A program made the position numbers and the translations under genes. Shown piece after piece: positions 52,121-59,769 of a stretch of DNA of 64,000 nucleotides. Source of the stretch: Streptomyces venezuelae (GTDB taxonomy: Bacteria > Actinomycetota > Actinomycetes > Streptomycetales > Streptomycetaceae). The stretch lies in contig NZ_CP029194.1 in NCBI RefSeq assembly GCF_008642375.1, positions 5,821,001-5,885,000 on the forward strand, read 5' to 3'. Position 1 is the first letter of the stretch. The number at the start of each line of letters is the position of its first letter. The notes beneath the pieces are model-generated. The model was not told where the DNA came from. It made no database searches and saw only the letters and a program-made list of their open reading frames with translations.

Positions 52121-53122
52121 CTACAGGGGTTGCCCGGCCCGGTCGACGACGCCGCTGCTGATGAGCGCGACGGAGGTCACGACGGTGCCGGCCTCGCCCC
52201 AGGCGCTGTCCTTCAGCAGGACCGTGCGCTCACCGACGAGACGCGCCGTGCTCCGGTCGAAGATCCACTCCGTGCGTTCGCCGTCGTGCACCCTGGCGAC
52301 CGCCACTCCGCGGCGCCCGGCGGCGTCCACGGCGTCGGTGACGACGACGACCCCGGGAATGAGGGCGGCGGTGCGGTAGAGCGCGGCGGCGGTCGCAGGA
52401 GGCGTCACCGTGTTGCGCAGCAGATCGCCGATCATGACGAAGGCCTCCTGGTCCGGACCGGTCGTGGAGTCCGATCCGGCTCCGTGGTTCATCTCGGCGT
52501 CCTCGCGGATCAGCTTCAGCAGGGCCTCGGGGTCCGTCGGCAGGGCGGCGAGGAAGGCGTACGTGGGCGAGTGCAGACTGCCCCTCCCCGGGGCGTCGAG
52601 CAGCAGGTCGTCCTCGCCGCGCTTGCGCTGCAGGGTGCGCTTGCTGCCGTCCACCGACGTCCACTGCTCCATGCCCTGGTCCTCGCGCGAGAGCTCCATC
52701 CGGCCGACCCTGCCCTCGGACAGGACCGACGTGTGCCCGACCGTCCTGACGTACACGAACTGCTCGGCGCGCGGCGGCGCCTGGGGCTTCACCGCGGCGG
52801 CCAGGGCCGCACGCTCCAGCAGCTGTACGGACGCTGCCGACGCCGGCGGCCGGCCCTGCGGAGCGAGGGTGTTCCCGGATCCGAGGCCGAGGACGGCGAC
52901 GGTCGCACCGGCGGCCACCGCCGTACCCAGGACGAGAACCGCGCGCCGCCTCGGGCGCGGCGCACGGCGGGGAGCCGCGGCCCGCGTCCGCAGGTCGACC
53001 TCGTCCAGGAAGTGCCGGCGGCGGGCGCTCAGCCGCCCGGGATCCGGCTCCGGAAAGGAAGCCGGCGGCAGGACCTGATGTGCAAGCTTCCGCTCGTACC
53101 GTTCCCGCTGTTCCGGATTCAT
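52121..53122 (-). CDS. CU044_5270 family protein, sigma-factor partner
   Basis: A 333-residue protein with a cytoplasmic N-terminus rich in charge (MNPEQRERYERKLAHQVLPPASF), one membrane helix (AVLVLGTAVAAGATVAVLGLG) near residues 65-85 and a long extracytoplasmic domain with AEQFVYVRTVGHTSVL, the layout of the CU044_5270 family. It overlaps the ECF sigma gene stop as ATGA. The topology is that of an anti-sigma or envelope sensor for that sigma factor, but I see no zinc anti-sigma motif, so anti-sigma activity is unproven. Confidence 0.85.
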   Translation of the reverse strand: MNPEQRERYERKLAHQVLPPASFPEPDPGRLSARRRHFLDEVDLRTRAAAPRRAPRPRRRAVLVLGTAVAAGATVAVLGLGSGNTLAPQGRPPASAASVQLLERAALAAAVKPQAPPRAEQFVYVRTVGHTSVLSEGRVGRMELSREDQGMEQWTSVDGSKRTLQRKRGEDDLLLDAPGRGSLHSPTYAFLAALPTDPEALLKLIREDAEMNHGAGSDSTTGPDQEAFVMIGDLLRNTVTPPATAAALYRTAALIPGVVVVTDAVDAAGRRGVAVARVHDGERTEWIFDRSTARLVGERTVLLKDSAWGEAGTVVTSVALISSGVVDRAGQPL

Positions 53123-53748
53123 CGCGTGCTCCTTCCGTGGGACGCGCGGGCTGCGGCCGCCCGGCTGTCAGGTAGGTGTCCGCTGCCGGTACGCGGTTCC
53201 ACGGCCCGCACATCGGCCGCCAGCTCCTCGCCGACGAGCCTGCGCAGCTTCTCCCTCGCCCGGGAGAGCCGGGAGCGCACGGTGCCCACGGGAATCCCCA
53301 GAGCCTCGGCCGTCGCCGCGTATCCGAGGCCGGACCAGACGATCAGGGCGAAGACCTCGCGCTCGCTCCGCTTCAGGCGATGCAGCGCCCTGGCCGCCGC
53401 GACCAGCCGCTGCGTGTCGGCCAGCTGCCCGACCACCTCGTCCGCGAAGTCGGGCAGGGCTTCCGGGGGCGGCAGGCGGGACACCGCTGCCCGGTGCCGA
53501 CGGGCCGCCCGGGCGGTGTTCCGCAGCACGTTGGTCGCGATGCCCAGCAGCCACGCCCGCACGCTCCTGACTTCCTCGCGCAGCTTGTCGCGCAAGCGCC
53601 AGGCCTCCAGGAACGTCAGCGACACGACGTCCTCGGCGAGGGCCCAGTCGCCCGTCGTCCGGACGGCATGGGCGTAGACCGCGCGCGCGTGCTGGTCGAA
53701 GATCTCGGCGAACGCGGCCCGGTCGCAGGACCGGACCCGCTCATTCAT
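53119..53748 (-). CDS. ECF-type RNA polymerase sigma factor
   Basis: A 209-residue sigma-70 family protein. Region 2 is seen in AAFAEIFDQHARAVYAHAVRTTGDWALAEDVVSLTFLEAWR and region 4 in ALHRLKRSEREVFALIVWSGLGYAATAEALGIPVGTVRSRLSRAREKL. No extra SnoaL-like domain follows. ATG 53748 has GGAG 6 bases upstream; a longer in-frame start at 53778 is less likely. The ATGA overlap with the membrane partner gene shows translational coupling. Confidence 0.92.
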   Translation of the reverse strand: MNERVRSCDRAAFAEIFDQHARAVYAHAVRTTGDWALAEDVVSLTFLEAWRLRDKLREEVRSVRAWLLGIATNVLRNTARAARRHRAAVSRLPPPEALPDFADEVVGQLADTQRLVAAARALHRLKRSEREVFALIVWSGLGYAATAEALGIPVGTVRSRLSRAREKLRRLVGEELAADVRAVEPRTGSGHLPDSRAAAARASHGRSTR

Positions 53749-53865
53749 GGGGGACTCCACACCCGTATGTGTCCGCACGGGCAGGCCGGTTCCCGACTCT
53801 CCGCGCCGGATCCGGGACGCTGCCGGGCAGAGACGGCGTCAGCCCTTCAGGCGCGTGACGACCGG

Positions 53866-54057
53866 TCAGCCGATGCCGGTGACGAAGGCAGACCAGGCGG
53901 CGGCCGGGACGAGGAGGACGGGGCCGGTGGGGTTCTTGCTGTCGCGGACGGGGACGACGCCGGTGAAGTCGTACGAGACCTCGACGCAGTCGCCGCCGTC
54001 GCCGTTGCTGTAGGAGCTCTTGAACCAGTGGGCGTGGGTCAGGTCGTACTGGCGCAT
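53866..54057 (-). CDS. DUF397 domain protein
   Basis: A 63-residue single-domain protein: HAHWFKSSYSNGDGGDCVEVSYDFTGVVPVRDSKNPTGPVLLVPAAAWSAFV. WxKSSYSxxxGxxCVEV and VRDSKxPxGPxL are the DUF397 hallmarks. It overlaps the end of the XRE regulator gene by 19 bases. These pairs, related to WhiJ-BldB-type loci, occur in many copies in Streptomyces; in some cases the small protein antagonises its regulator in a toxin-antitoxin-like way. Confidence 0.92.
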   Translation of the reverse strand: MRQYDLTHAHWFKSSYSNGDGGDCVEVSYDFTGVVPVRDSKNPTGPVLLVPAAAWSAFVTGIG

Positions 54058-54872
54058 CGTCTATGGTCCTCCGCCGCCGACTCGATCAGGGACAGGGAGG
54101 CCTCCGGCGACAGCGTGGCGACCCTGAGCAGATCGTAGGCGCGCTGTGCCTGCTTCACCACTGCCGGATCGTCGAGGAGGGTTCCCGAAAACCCCGTCTC
54201 CGCATAGGCCGTTGGCGGCTGGTCGTCGAACTCCATGAGCTTGAGCGAGCCGGTCATGTGGGCGTGTGCGCCGACCGAGCGAGGCAGGACGGTCACCAGT
54301 GCTCGCCGCTCCCGGGCCAGCGTGGCGATGTGGTCGAGCGTCGCGGCCATCACGGCTGGGCCGCCCACGGGGGTGAGCACCGCGTTCTCGTGCAGGACGG
54401 CCCAATACTCCGGCCTTGTAGGGCCCCTGAGGACCGCCGCCCTGTCGGTTCGCGCGGTGACCTTCTCCTCGATGAACTCCTCCGTGGCGAACGGGTGCGT
54501 CGCCACCGTCACCGCCCGCGCGTACTCCGCCGTCTGCATCAGGCCCGGCACCACCGTCGGCGCGAACTCGCAGATCCTCGTCGCCACCGACTCCAGCTCC
54601 GCCACCTCGTGGAAATAAGAGGCGTACGGCGACTTGTTGATGAGTTTGCGTACCGTGCGTTCGAAAATACCGCCGGTTTGCAGGACCTCGTCGATTCTCT
54701 GCGCCACATCCAGCTGCGGCTTTCGAATTCCCTGCTCGAACAGTCCGATGTATCCGCCGGACACGAACACGCGTCCGCCCAGCTCGCCCTGTGAGAGACC
54801 CGAAGCCTCGCGGCGCTCCTTGAGGAGCTCCCCGAAGAACTCCCACGTCTCGTCCTGCTTGCCCTTGGCCAT
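54039..54872 (-). CDS. XRE-family regulator with DUF5753 domain
   Basis: A 277-residue regulator. N-terminal HTH: FGELLKERREASGLSQGELGGRVFVSGGYIGLFEQGIRKPQLDVAQRIDEVL. The C-terminal part is DUF5753 (YFHEVAELESVATRICEFAPTVVPGLMQTAEYARAV; VLPRSVGAHAHMTGSLKLMEFD). GGGGAG precedes the ATG. The first third uses more A/T than neighbouring genes, as often in these mobile-looking regulator families. It is divergent from two small genes on the plus strand. Confidence 0.92.
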   Translation of the reverse strand: MAKGKQDETWEFFGELLKERREASGLSQGELGGRVFVSGGYIGLFEQGIRKPQLDVAQRIDEVLQTGGIFERTVRKLINKSPYASYFHEVAELESVATRICEFAPTVVPGLMQTAEYARAVTVATHPFATEEFIEEKVTARTDRAAVLRGPTRPEYWAVLHENAVLTPVGGPAVMAATLDHIATLARERRALVTVLPRSVGAHAHMTGSLKLMEFDDQPPTAYAETGFSGTLLDDPAVVKQAQRAYDLLRVATLSPEASLSLIESAAEDHRRCASTT

Positions 54873-55004
54873 GGATTAACTCCCCAACCCTACGCCGCAG
54901 TTGTACGACCTGCGCATCTGCCGATTCTACGGATCCGGCCCCACCCTGGTGAGGCGAAGCGGGAAATGGATTCAGAAAGGCATACGTTGGTGAAGGAAGA
55001 CATC

Positions 55005-55226
55005 ATGAAGACGACCACGGGGGCCATCGAAGCCACTCAAGAGGCAGTGACGGAATTGCGCGCGGCGCTCGCGAGGGCGGGTATCACTCTCCCCTCGCTC
55101 GGGCTCGACGTCGTCACCCTCGCCGCCGACCCCCCGAGGCCGCTCGTGGAATTGGGATGCTGCACGGCGGAAACGGCGCGGCTCATCGCCGCCGCCCTAC
55201 TGCCGGGGGAGGAGAACAGGACATGA
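55005..55226 (+). CDS. Small hypothetical protein next to the XRE/DUF397 pair
   Basis: A 73-residue protein beginning MKTTTGAIEATQEAVTELRAALARAGI. It has one amphipathic helix, then LPSLGLDVVTLAADPPRPLVELGCCTAETARLIAAAL. ATG 55005 has AAGGAAG 6 bases upstream; an in-frame ATG at 54966 is an alternative. Its stop overlaps the next start as ATGA. I recall similar small genes opposite XRE/DUF397 pairs in other Streptomyces, but no function. Confidence 0.75.
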   Translation: MKTTTGAIEATQEAVTELRAALARAGITLPSLGLDVVTLAADPPRPLVELGCCTAETARLIAAALLPGEENRT

Positions 55227-55438
55227 CGCTTCCCATCGGGTCGTACGTCGTGGAGATCCGTACCGGACGGGTCGGGAGAGTCATGGGGCACGAGGGGCCC
55301 TACGTCCAGATCCGCCCGCTCGGCGGCGGGCGCGAGTGGGACGTGGAGCCCGAGGGTGTGCGCGAGGCGACCTCGTCCGAGCGGCTGAGCGCCGCCACGG
55401 CCCACGTGAACGCGCGGAGCCGTGGGGAGGTGCCCTGA
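55223..55438 (+). CDS. Small hypothetical protein with beta-barrel-like sequence
   Basis: A 71-residue protein: MTLPIGSYVVEIRTGRVGRVMGHEGPYVQIRPLGGGREWDVEPEGVREA. The pattern of short strands (VGRVMGHEGPYVQIRPLGGG) resembles small SH3-like or KOW-like barrels. It is translationally coupled to the preceding small gene (ATGA). The pair is probably regulated with the divergent XRE gene across a 132-bp intergenic region. Confidence 0.78.
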   Translation: MTLPIGSYVVEIRTGRVGRVMGHEGPYVQIRPLGGGREWDVEPEGVREATSSERLSAATAHVNARSRGEVP

Positions 55439-55469
55439 AGACTCCGCGCCACCGGCCGGGCGGTGCCCG

Positions 55470-56090
55470 TCACTCCGGCCGGTGGGGCGTGCGTCCGTAC
55501 GCGAGCAGCAGGAGTTCCTGCGCGGGGCGGCTCACCACTCGGGAGCCCCGGGAGCCGGTCCCGTAGGACCAGTCCAGGTCCGTGGCCCGAAGGACCGCGC
55601 CGTCGAGGTCCGCCCCGAAGAAGCGCAGCGTCCGAGGAGTGACCGTCCCCAGCAGGATCCGCAGGCGCTCCTCGGGGATCCGGCGTCCGAGGCCGAGCGG
55701 GACCGTGATGTCCAGGCCGTGGATCACGTCGTGGCCCAGGGCAGCCGCCAGGCCGCCCACCGGCGGCTTCCAGGGATGGTCGGCGTTGTCCCGCAGGGCT
55801 GCCGCGAGTTCGCTCGGGGTGAGGGCGGCGGCGTCGCGGCGTGCGAGGCGGTCGGTCATCCGGTGCAGGTTGCCGCCGGCGCGGGCGAGTTCCAGGGCCG
55901 TCCTGCCGAAGGAGTACCGGAAGCCCATGCTCATGTGGCCGGCGACCTCCCGTACGCGCCAACCTCCGCACAGTGTCGGCGCGTCCCACTGCTCGTCGGT
56001 CAGTCCGTCCAGGACGTACGCGAGTTCGCGCCGCTCCGCCGCGATCTCCGTCCGTATCCGCGCCCGCATCTCCGCCGCCGTGGTCTCCAT
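55470..56090 (-). CDS. DinB-like/mycothiol-dependent maleylpyruvate isomerase family protein
   Basis: A 206-residue helical-bundle protein. The N-terminal part has AAERRELAYVLDGLTDEQWDAPTLCGGWRVREVAGHMSMGF, the MDMPI/DinB_2 signature (W-x-x-x-T-L-C-G-x-W, then H in AGHM). A second metal His is in GHDVIHGLDITVPLGLGR. Members bind zinc and use mycothiol in maleylpyruvate isomerisation or conjugation. The specific substrate here is unknown. It is divergent from a LysR regulator gene across 71 bp, the arrangement of a regulator and its target. Confidence 0.87.
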   Translation of the reverse strand: METTAAEMRARIRTEIAAERRELAYVLDGLTDEQWDAPTLCGGWRVREVAGHMSMGFRYSFGRTALELARAGGNLHRMTDRLARRDAAALTPSELAAALRDNADHPWKPPVGGLAAALGHDVIHGLDITVPLGLGRRIPEERLRILLGTVTPRTLRFFGADLDGAVLRATDLDWSYGTGSRGSRVVSRPAQELLLLAYGRTPHRPE

Positions 56091-56161
56091 GGCCACCAGC
56101 GTGGCGAAGGGCCTGCCAGAAGTCCAAGAGCGGGTTCTTCTCCTCACTAGAATCACCGGTT

Positions 56162-57109
56162 ATGGAGCTTCGCCAGCTGCAGTACTTCCTCGCCGTCGTC
56201 GAGGAGGCCAACTTCACCCGCGCCGCCGCCCGCCTCCATCTCGCGCAGCCGGGCGTGAGCGCGCAGATCCGGCAGCTGGAACGGGAGCTCGGGCAGGCGC
56301 TCCTCGACCGCTCCGGCCGGACCGTGACCACGACCGCCGTCGGTGAAGCGGTCCTCCCCTTCGCGCGGGCGGCGCTCGCGGCCGTCGAGGGGCTGCGGCG
56401 GACCGTGGACGAGTTCTCCGGGCTCGTCCGGGGGCAGGTCGCGATCGGGCTCGTGTCCGGCGCCGCCGTCGAGGAGTTCGACGTGGCCGCCGTCCTGGCC
56501 GACTTCCACGACGACCACCCGCAGGTCGAGATCTCCCTCACCGAGGACACCTCGGAGCGGATGCTCACCGCTCTGCGCCGGGGCGAACTCGACCTCGCCG
56601 TGATCGGCCTCGCCGACGACGAGCCCCCGCAGGGTGTCGACCTCCAGGTCCTCGTCGACGTACCCCTGATCGTCGCGGCGGCTCCGGACGACCCGCTGCT
56701 CGCCACCGCCGAGGGCGGCCGGACCGCACTCCCGCTCACCGCGCTCGACGGCCGTCCCCTGATCAGCCTGCCGCGCGGCACCGGCCTGCGCGGTGTGCTG
56801 GAGCGTGGCTGCGCCCGGGCGGGCTTCCGGCCGCACGTCGCCTTCGAGGCCGCCGCCCCGCTGCTCCTCGCGCGGCTCGCCGCCCGCGGCCTCGGGGTCG
56901 CCGTCCTCCCGGAGCTCCCGCCCGGGGCGGCGGCCGAGCTGGGGCTCCGTACCCTTCCCCTCGCCGAACCGGACCTTCGCGGCCGGGTCGCCCTCGTCTG
57001 GCCGGCGGACGGCCCCGCGGCACCGGCGGCCGCGGCCCTCCTCGCCCGGATGCGGAAAGCGTTCCCCGCGGTCGGAGCGCCCCCGTCGTACGCGAGAATG
57101 GGCGCATGA
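56162..57109 (+). CDS. LysR family transcriptional regulator
   Basis: A 315-residue regulator. N-terminal HTH: MELRQLQYFLAVVEEANFTRAAARLHLAQPGVSAQIRQLERELG. The C-terminal substrate-binding domain has VRGQVAIGLVSGAAVEEFDVAAVLADFHDDHPQVEISL. ATG 56162. The 71-bp gap to the divergent DinB-like gene holds AGAAG-N14-CTTCT (56118-56141), a possible LysR-type dyad. Its stop overlaps the recO start as ATGA, so recO translation is coupled to this regulator. Confidence 0.93.
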   Translation: MELRQLQYFLAVVEEANFTRAAARLHLAQPGVSAQIRQLERELGQALLDRSGRTVTTTAVGEAVLPFARAALAAVEGLRRTVDEFSGLVRGQVAIGLVSGAAVEEFDVAAVLADFHDDHPQVEISLTEDTSERMLTALRRGELDLAVIGLADDEPPQGVDLQVLVDVPLIVAAAPDDPLLATAEGGRTALPLTALDGRPLISLPRGTGLRGVLERGCARAGFRPHVAFEAAAPLLLARLAARGLGVAVLPELPPGAAAELGLRTLPLAEPDLRGRVALVWPADGPAAPAAAALLARMRKAFPAVGAPPSYARMGA

Positions 57110-57855
57110 GTCTGTTCCGCGACGACGGCATCGTGCTGCGCACCCAGAAGCTGGGTGAAGCGGACCGCATCATCACGATCCTCACGCGCGGTCACGGGCG
57201 CGTACGCGCCGTGGCGCGCGGGGTGCGGCGGACCAAGTCGAAGTTCGGGGCGCGGCTCGAACCGTTCTCGCACGTGGACGTGCAGTTCTTCGCCCGGGGG
57301 AGTGAGCTGGTCGGACGCGGGCTGCCGCTCTGCACGCAGAGCGAGACGATCGCCGCGTACGGCGGCGGGATCGTCACCGACTACGCCCGGTACACCGCCG
57401 GCACGGCCATGCTGGAGACGGCGGAACGGTTCACCGACCACGAGGGCGAACCCGCCGTCCAGCAGTACCTGCTGCTGGTCGGAGGCCTGCGGACCCTCGC
57501 CAGGGGCGAGCACGCACCCCACCTCATCCTCGACGCCTTCCTCCTCCGCTCGCTCGCCGTGAACGGCTACGCGCCGAGCTTCGACGACTGCGCGAAATGC
57601 GGACTCCACGGCCCGAACCGGTTCTTTTCGGTCGGGGCGGGCGGGGTCATATGCGGCGACTGCCGGGTGCCCGGAAGCGTCGTACCCTCTGCGGAGGCCA
57701 TCGGCCTGCTCAGCGCGCTGCTCACCGGCGACTGGGCGACGGCGGACGCGTGCGAGCCGCGTCACGTCAGGGAGGGCAGCGGACTCGTGTCCGCCTATCT
57801 GCACTGGCACCTGGAGCGCGGCCTGCGCTCCCTGCGGTATGTAGAAAAGAGCTAG
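57106..57855 (+). CDS. recO: DNA repair protein RecO
   Basis: Recombination mediator that loads RecA at gaps with RecF and RecR. The 249-residue protein has an N-terminal OB fold (LFRDDGIVLRTQKLGEADRIITILTRGHGRVRAVARGVRRTKSKFGARLEPF) and a C-terminal helical part with a four-Cys zinc site (CAKCG and VICGDC). The ATG overlaps the LysR stop. uppS follows after 12 bp, the usual actinobacterial recO-uppS pair. Confidence 0.96.
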   Translation: MSLFRDDGIVLRTQKLGEADRIITILTRGHGRVRAVARGVRRTKSKFGARLEPFSHVDVQFFARGSELVGRGLPLCTQSETIAAYGGGIVTDYARYTAGTAMLETAERFTDHEGEPAVQQYLLLVGGLRTLARGEHAPHLILDAFLLRSLAVNGYAPSFDDCAKCGLHGPNRFFSVGAGGVICGDCRVPGSVVPSAEAIGLLSALLTGDWATADACEPRHVREGSGLVSAYLHWHLERGLRSLRYVEKS

Positions 57856-57867
57856 GAGAGACCACCC

Positions 57868-58692
57868 ATGGCCATCGCACGACTGCTCGGTCGCCAGCGC
57901 CGGGAGTACAGCACCCCCGAGCCGCACCCCTCCGGTGCCCGCCCGCCGAAGCTCCAGCCCGAGTTGGTCCCGGAGCACGTCGCGATCGTCATGGACGGCA
58001 ACGGCCGCTGGGCCAAGGAGCGCGGCCTGCCCCGCACCGAGGGCCACAAGGTCGGCGCCGAGCAGGTGCTCGACGTCCTCCAGGGCGCGATCGAGATGGG
58101 CGTCGGATCGATCTCGCTCTACGCCTTCTCCACCGAGAACTGGAAGCGCTCGCCCGAGGAGGTGCGCTTCCTCATGAACTTCAACCGCGACTTCATCCGC
58201 AAGACCCGCGACCAGCTCGACGAGCTCGGGATCCGGGTGCGCTGGGTCGGCCGCATGCCCAAGCTGTGGAAGTCGGTGGCCAAGGAGCTCCAGGTCGCGC
58301 AGGAGCAGACCAAGGACAACACCAAGCTCACGCTCTACTTCTGCATGAACTACGGCGGTCGCGCGGAGCTCACGGACGCGGCGCAGGCGCTGGCGGAGGA
58401 CGTGAAGGCCGGCAGGCTCGATCCGGCGAAGATCACCGAGAAGACCATCCAGAAGTACCTGTACTACCCGGACATGCCGGACGTGGACCTCTTCCTGCGC
58501 CCCAGCGGCGAGCAGCGCACCTCCAACTACCTGATCTGGCAGAGCGCGTACGCCGAGATGGTCTTCCAGGACGTGCTGTGGCCGGACTTCGACCGCCGCG
58601 ACCTGTGGCGAGCCTGCGTCGAGTACGCGTCCCGCGACCGCCGCTTCGGCGGCGTCGACCCGGCGGACCTGGCCGTCCTCGAAAAGGCCTGA
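57868..58692 (+). CDS. uppS: Isoprenyl transferase (undecaprenyl diphosphate synthase type)
   Basis: cis-Prenyltransferase that makes the lipid carrier for peptidoglycan. The 274-residue protein has the catalytic Asp in VAIVMDGNGRWAKERGLPRTEGH, then SISLYAFSTENWKRSPEEV (substrate motif) and DLFLRPSGEQRTSNYLIWQSAYAEMVF with WPDF, the family's C-terminal signature. A DNA-level run of Arg/Pro-rich sequence at the N-terminus is normal for actinobacteria. Chain length of the product cannot be told from sequence. Confidence 0.95.
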   Translation: MAIARLLGRQRREYSTPEPHPSGARPPKLQPELVPEHVAIVMDGNGRWAKERGLPRTEGHKVGAEQVLDVLQGAIEMGVGSISLYAFSTENWKRSPEEVRFLMNFNRDFIRKTRDQLDELGIRVRWVGRMPKLWKSVAKELQVAQEQTKDNTKLTLYFCMNYGGRAELTDAAQALAEDVKAGRLDPAKITEKTIQKYLYYPDMPDVDLFLRPSGEQRTSNYLIWQSAYAEMVFQDVLWPDFDRRDLWRACVEYASRDRRFGGVDPADLAVLEKA

Positions 58693-58712
58693 GCGGGAGC
58701 GGGGGGGACGGG

Positions 58713-59219
58713 ATGGAGCTCGTGTACACGCCGACGCGCGAGGACCTCGTCGACGCGGTGCGGGTGCAGCTGCGGTACGGCCTGTTCCGGTGGCTGCGGT
58801 GGGTGCTGCCGGCCGCGGCCGTGCTGGCGTTCCTGACGGTCGGCCTGATGCTGACCGGCCCCGGCGGGGCGGAGACGGGGCCGCTGGCGCTGATGGTGTC
58901 GCTCGGCCTCGTCGCAGCCGTCCTCGTGCCCGCGATGCCGCGGCTCGTCGCCCGGCTGATGTTCCCGATGATCGAGCGGCAGGGGGAGCACCGGGCGAGC
59001 GTCGACGAGACGGGGGTCCGCTGGGTGACCGGCCAGAGCGAGGTCGTGGGCCGCTGGCAGCTGATGGCCCGGTACGCCGAGACGCCGACCCAGTTCGTCC
59101 TGCTCTCCGCGGACAAGAGCGGCGCGGGCGTGGGCGCGCTGCCCAAGCGGGCCTTCGCCGACCCCGCCGACGTGGACCGGCTCCGTACGCTCCTGGACCG
59201 GAACGCCGCCCGCGTGTGA
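58713..59219 (+). CDS. YcxB-like membrane protein
   Basis: A 168-residue protein with two central helices (LRWVLPAAAVLAFLTVGLML; LALMVSLGLVAAVLVPAM) and a C-terminal soluble part with GVRWVTGQSEVVGRWQLMARYAETPTQFVLLSADKSGAGVGALPKRAF, which matches the YcxB-like C-terminal pattern (W..I..ye....f.l....... .iPkr.f). ATG 58713 follows uppS by 20 bp. Its TGA is part of a 27-bp bidirectional terminator stem. Function unknown. Confidence 0.82.
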   Translation: MELVYTPTREDLVDAVRVQLRYGLFRWLRWVLPAAAVLAFLTVGLMLTGPGGAETGPLALMVSLGLVAAVLVPAMPRLVARLMFPMIERQGEHRASVDETGVRWVTGQSEVVGRWQLMARYAETPTQFVLLSADKSGAGVGALPKRAFADPADVDRLRTLLDRNAARV

Positions 59220-59276
59220 CGTACGACGAAGGGCCCGCACCGAATCGTGTCGGTGCGGGCCCTTCGTCGTACGTCA
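59217..59276. terminator. Bidirectional terminator with 27-bp perfect stem
   Basis: Arms 59217-59243 and 59250-59276 are fully complementary with a 6-base loop (ATCGTG). The stem begins with the TGA stop codon of the YcxB-like gene and ends 2 bases before the zur stop. It separates the convergent recO-uppS-ycxB-like unit from the znu-zur operon. Confidence 0.92.
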
Positions 59277-59278
59277 GC

Positions 59279-59686
59279 TCACTTCGCGGCGCAGTCCGCG
59301 CACGTGCCGAAGATCTCGACCGTGTGCGCCACGTTCACGAAGCCGTGCTCCGAGGCGATCGTCTCGGCCCACTGCTCCACCATCGGGCCCTCCACCTCCA
59401 CGGCCTTGCCGCAGAGGCGGCAGACCAGATGGTGGTGGTGGTCGCCGGTCGAGCAGCGGCGGTAGACCGTCTCGCCGTCGCTCGTGCGCAGCGCGTCGAC
59501 CTCGCCCGCGTCCGCGAGGGACTGGAGCGTCCGGTAGACGGTGGTGAGGCCGACCGAGTCGCCGCGGTGCTTGAGCATGTCGTGCAGCTCCTGGGCGCTG
59601 CGGAACTCGTCCACCTCGTTCAGCGCCGCCGACACGGCGGCCCGCTGCTTGGTCGAGCGGCCTCGTACGGGGGGTCCTGCCGTCAC
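59279..59686 (-). CDS. zur: Zinc uptake regulator Zur (Fur family)
   Basis: Zinc-responsive repressor of 135 residues. HTH: GRSTKQRAAVSAALNEVDEFRSAQELHDMLKHRGDSVGLTTVYRTLQSLADAGEVD. Metal sites: TGDHHHHLVCRLCGKAVEVEGP and EIFGTCADCAAK (two CxxC pairs for structural zinc). It closely resembles S. coelicolor Zur as I remember it, and it is the last gene of the znuACB run. GTG 59686 has AGGAGG 8 bases upstream; GTG 59689 is the alternative. Sharing the operon would give zinc-dependent autoregulation. Confidence 0.94.
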   Translation of the reverse strand: MTAGPPVRGRSTKQRAAVSAALNEVDEFRSAQELHDMLKHRGDSVGLTTVYRTLQSLADAGEVDALRTSDGETVYRRCSTGDHHHHLVCRLCGKAVEVEGPMVEQWAETIASEHGFVNVAHTVEIFGTCADCAAK

Positions 59687-59769
59687 CACGGGGGCCTCCT
59701 TGAATGCTTGTCTGCCCCCGCCATTCTGCCAGCCCCCCGTGTGCCCGCGGTCGGACCTCGTACCGCCGC

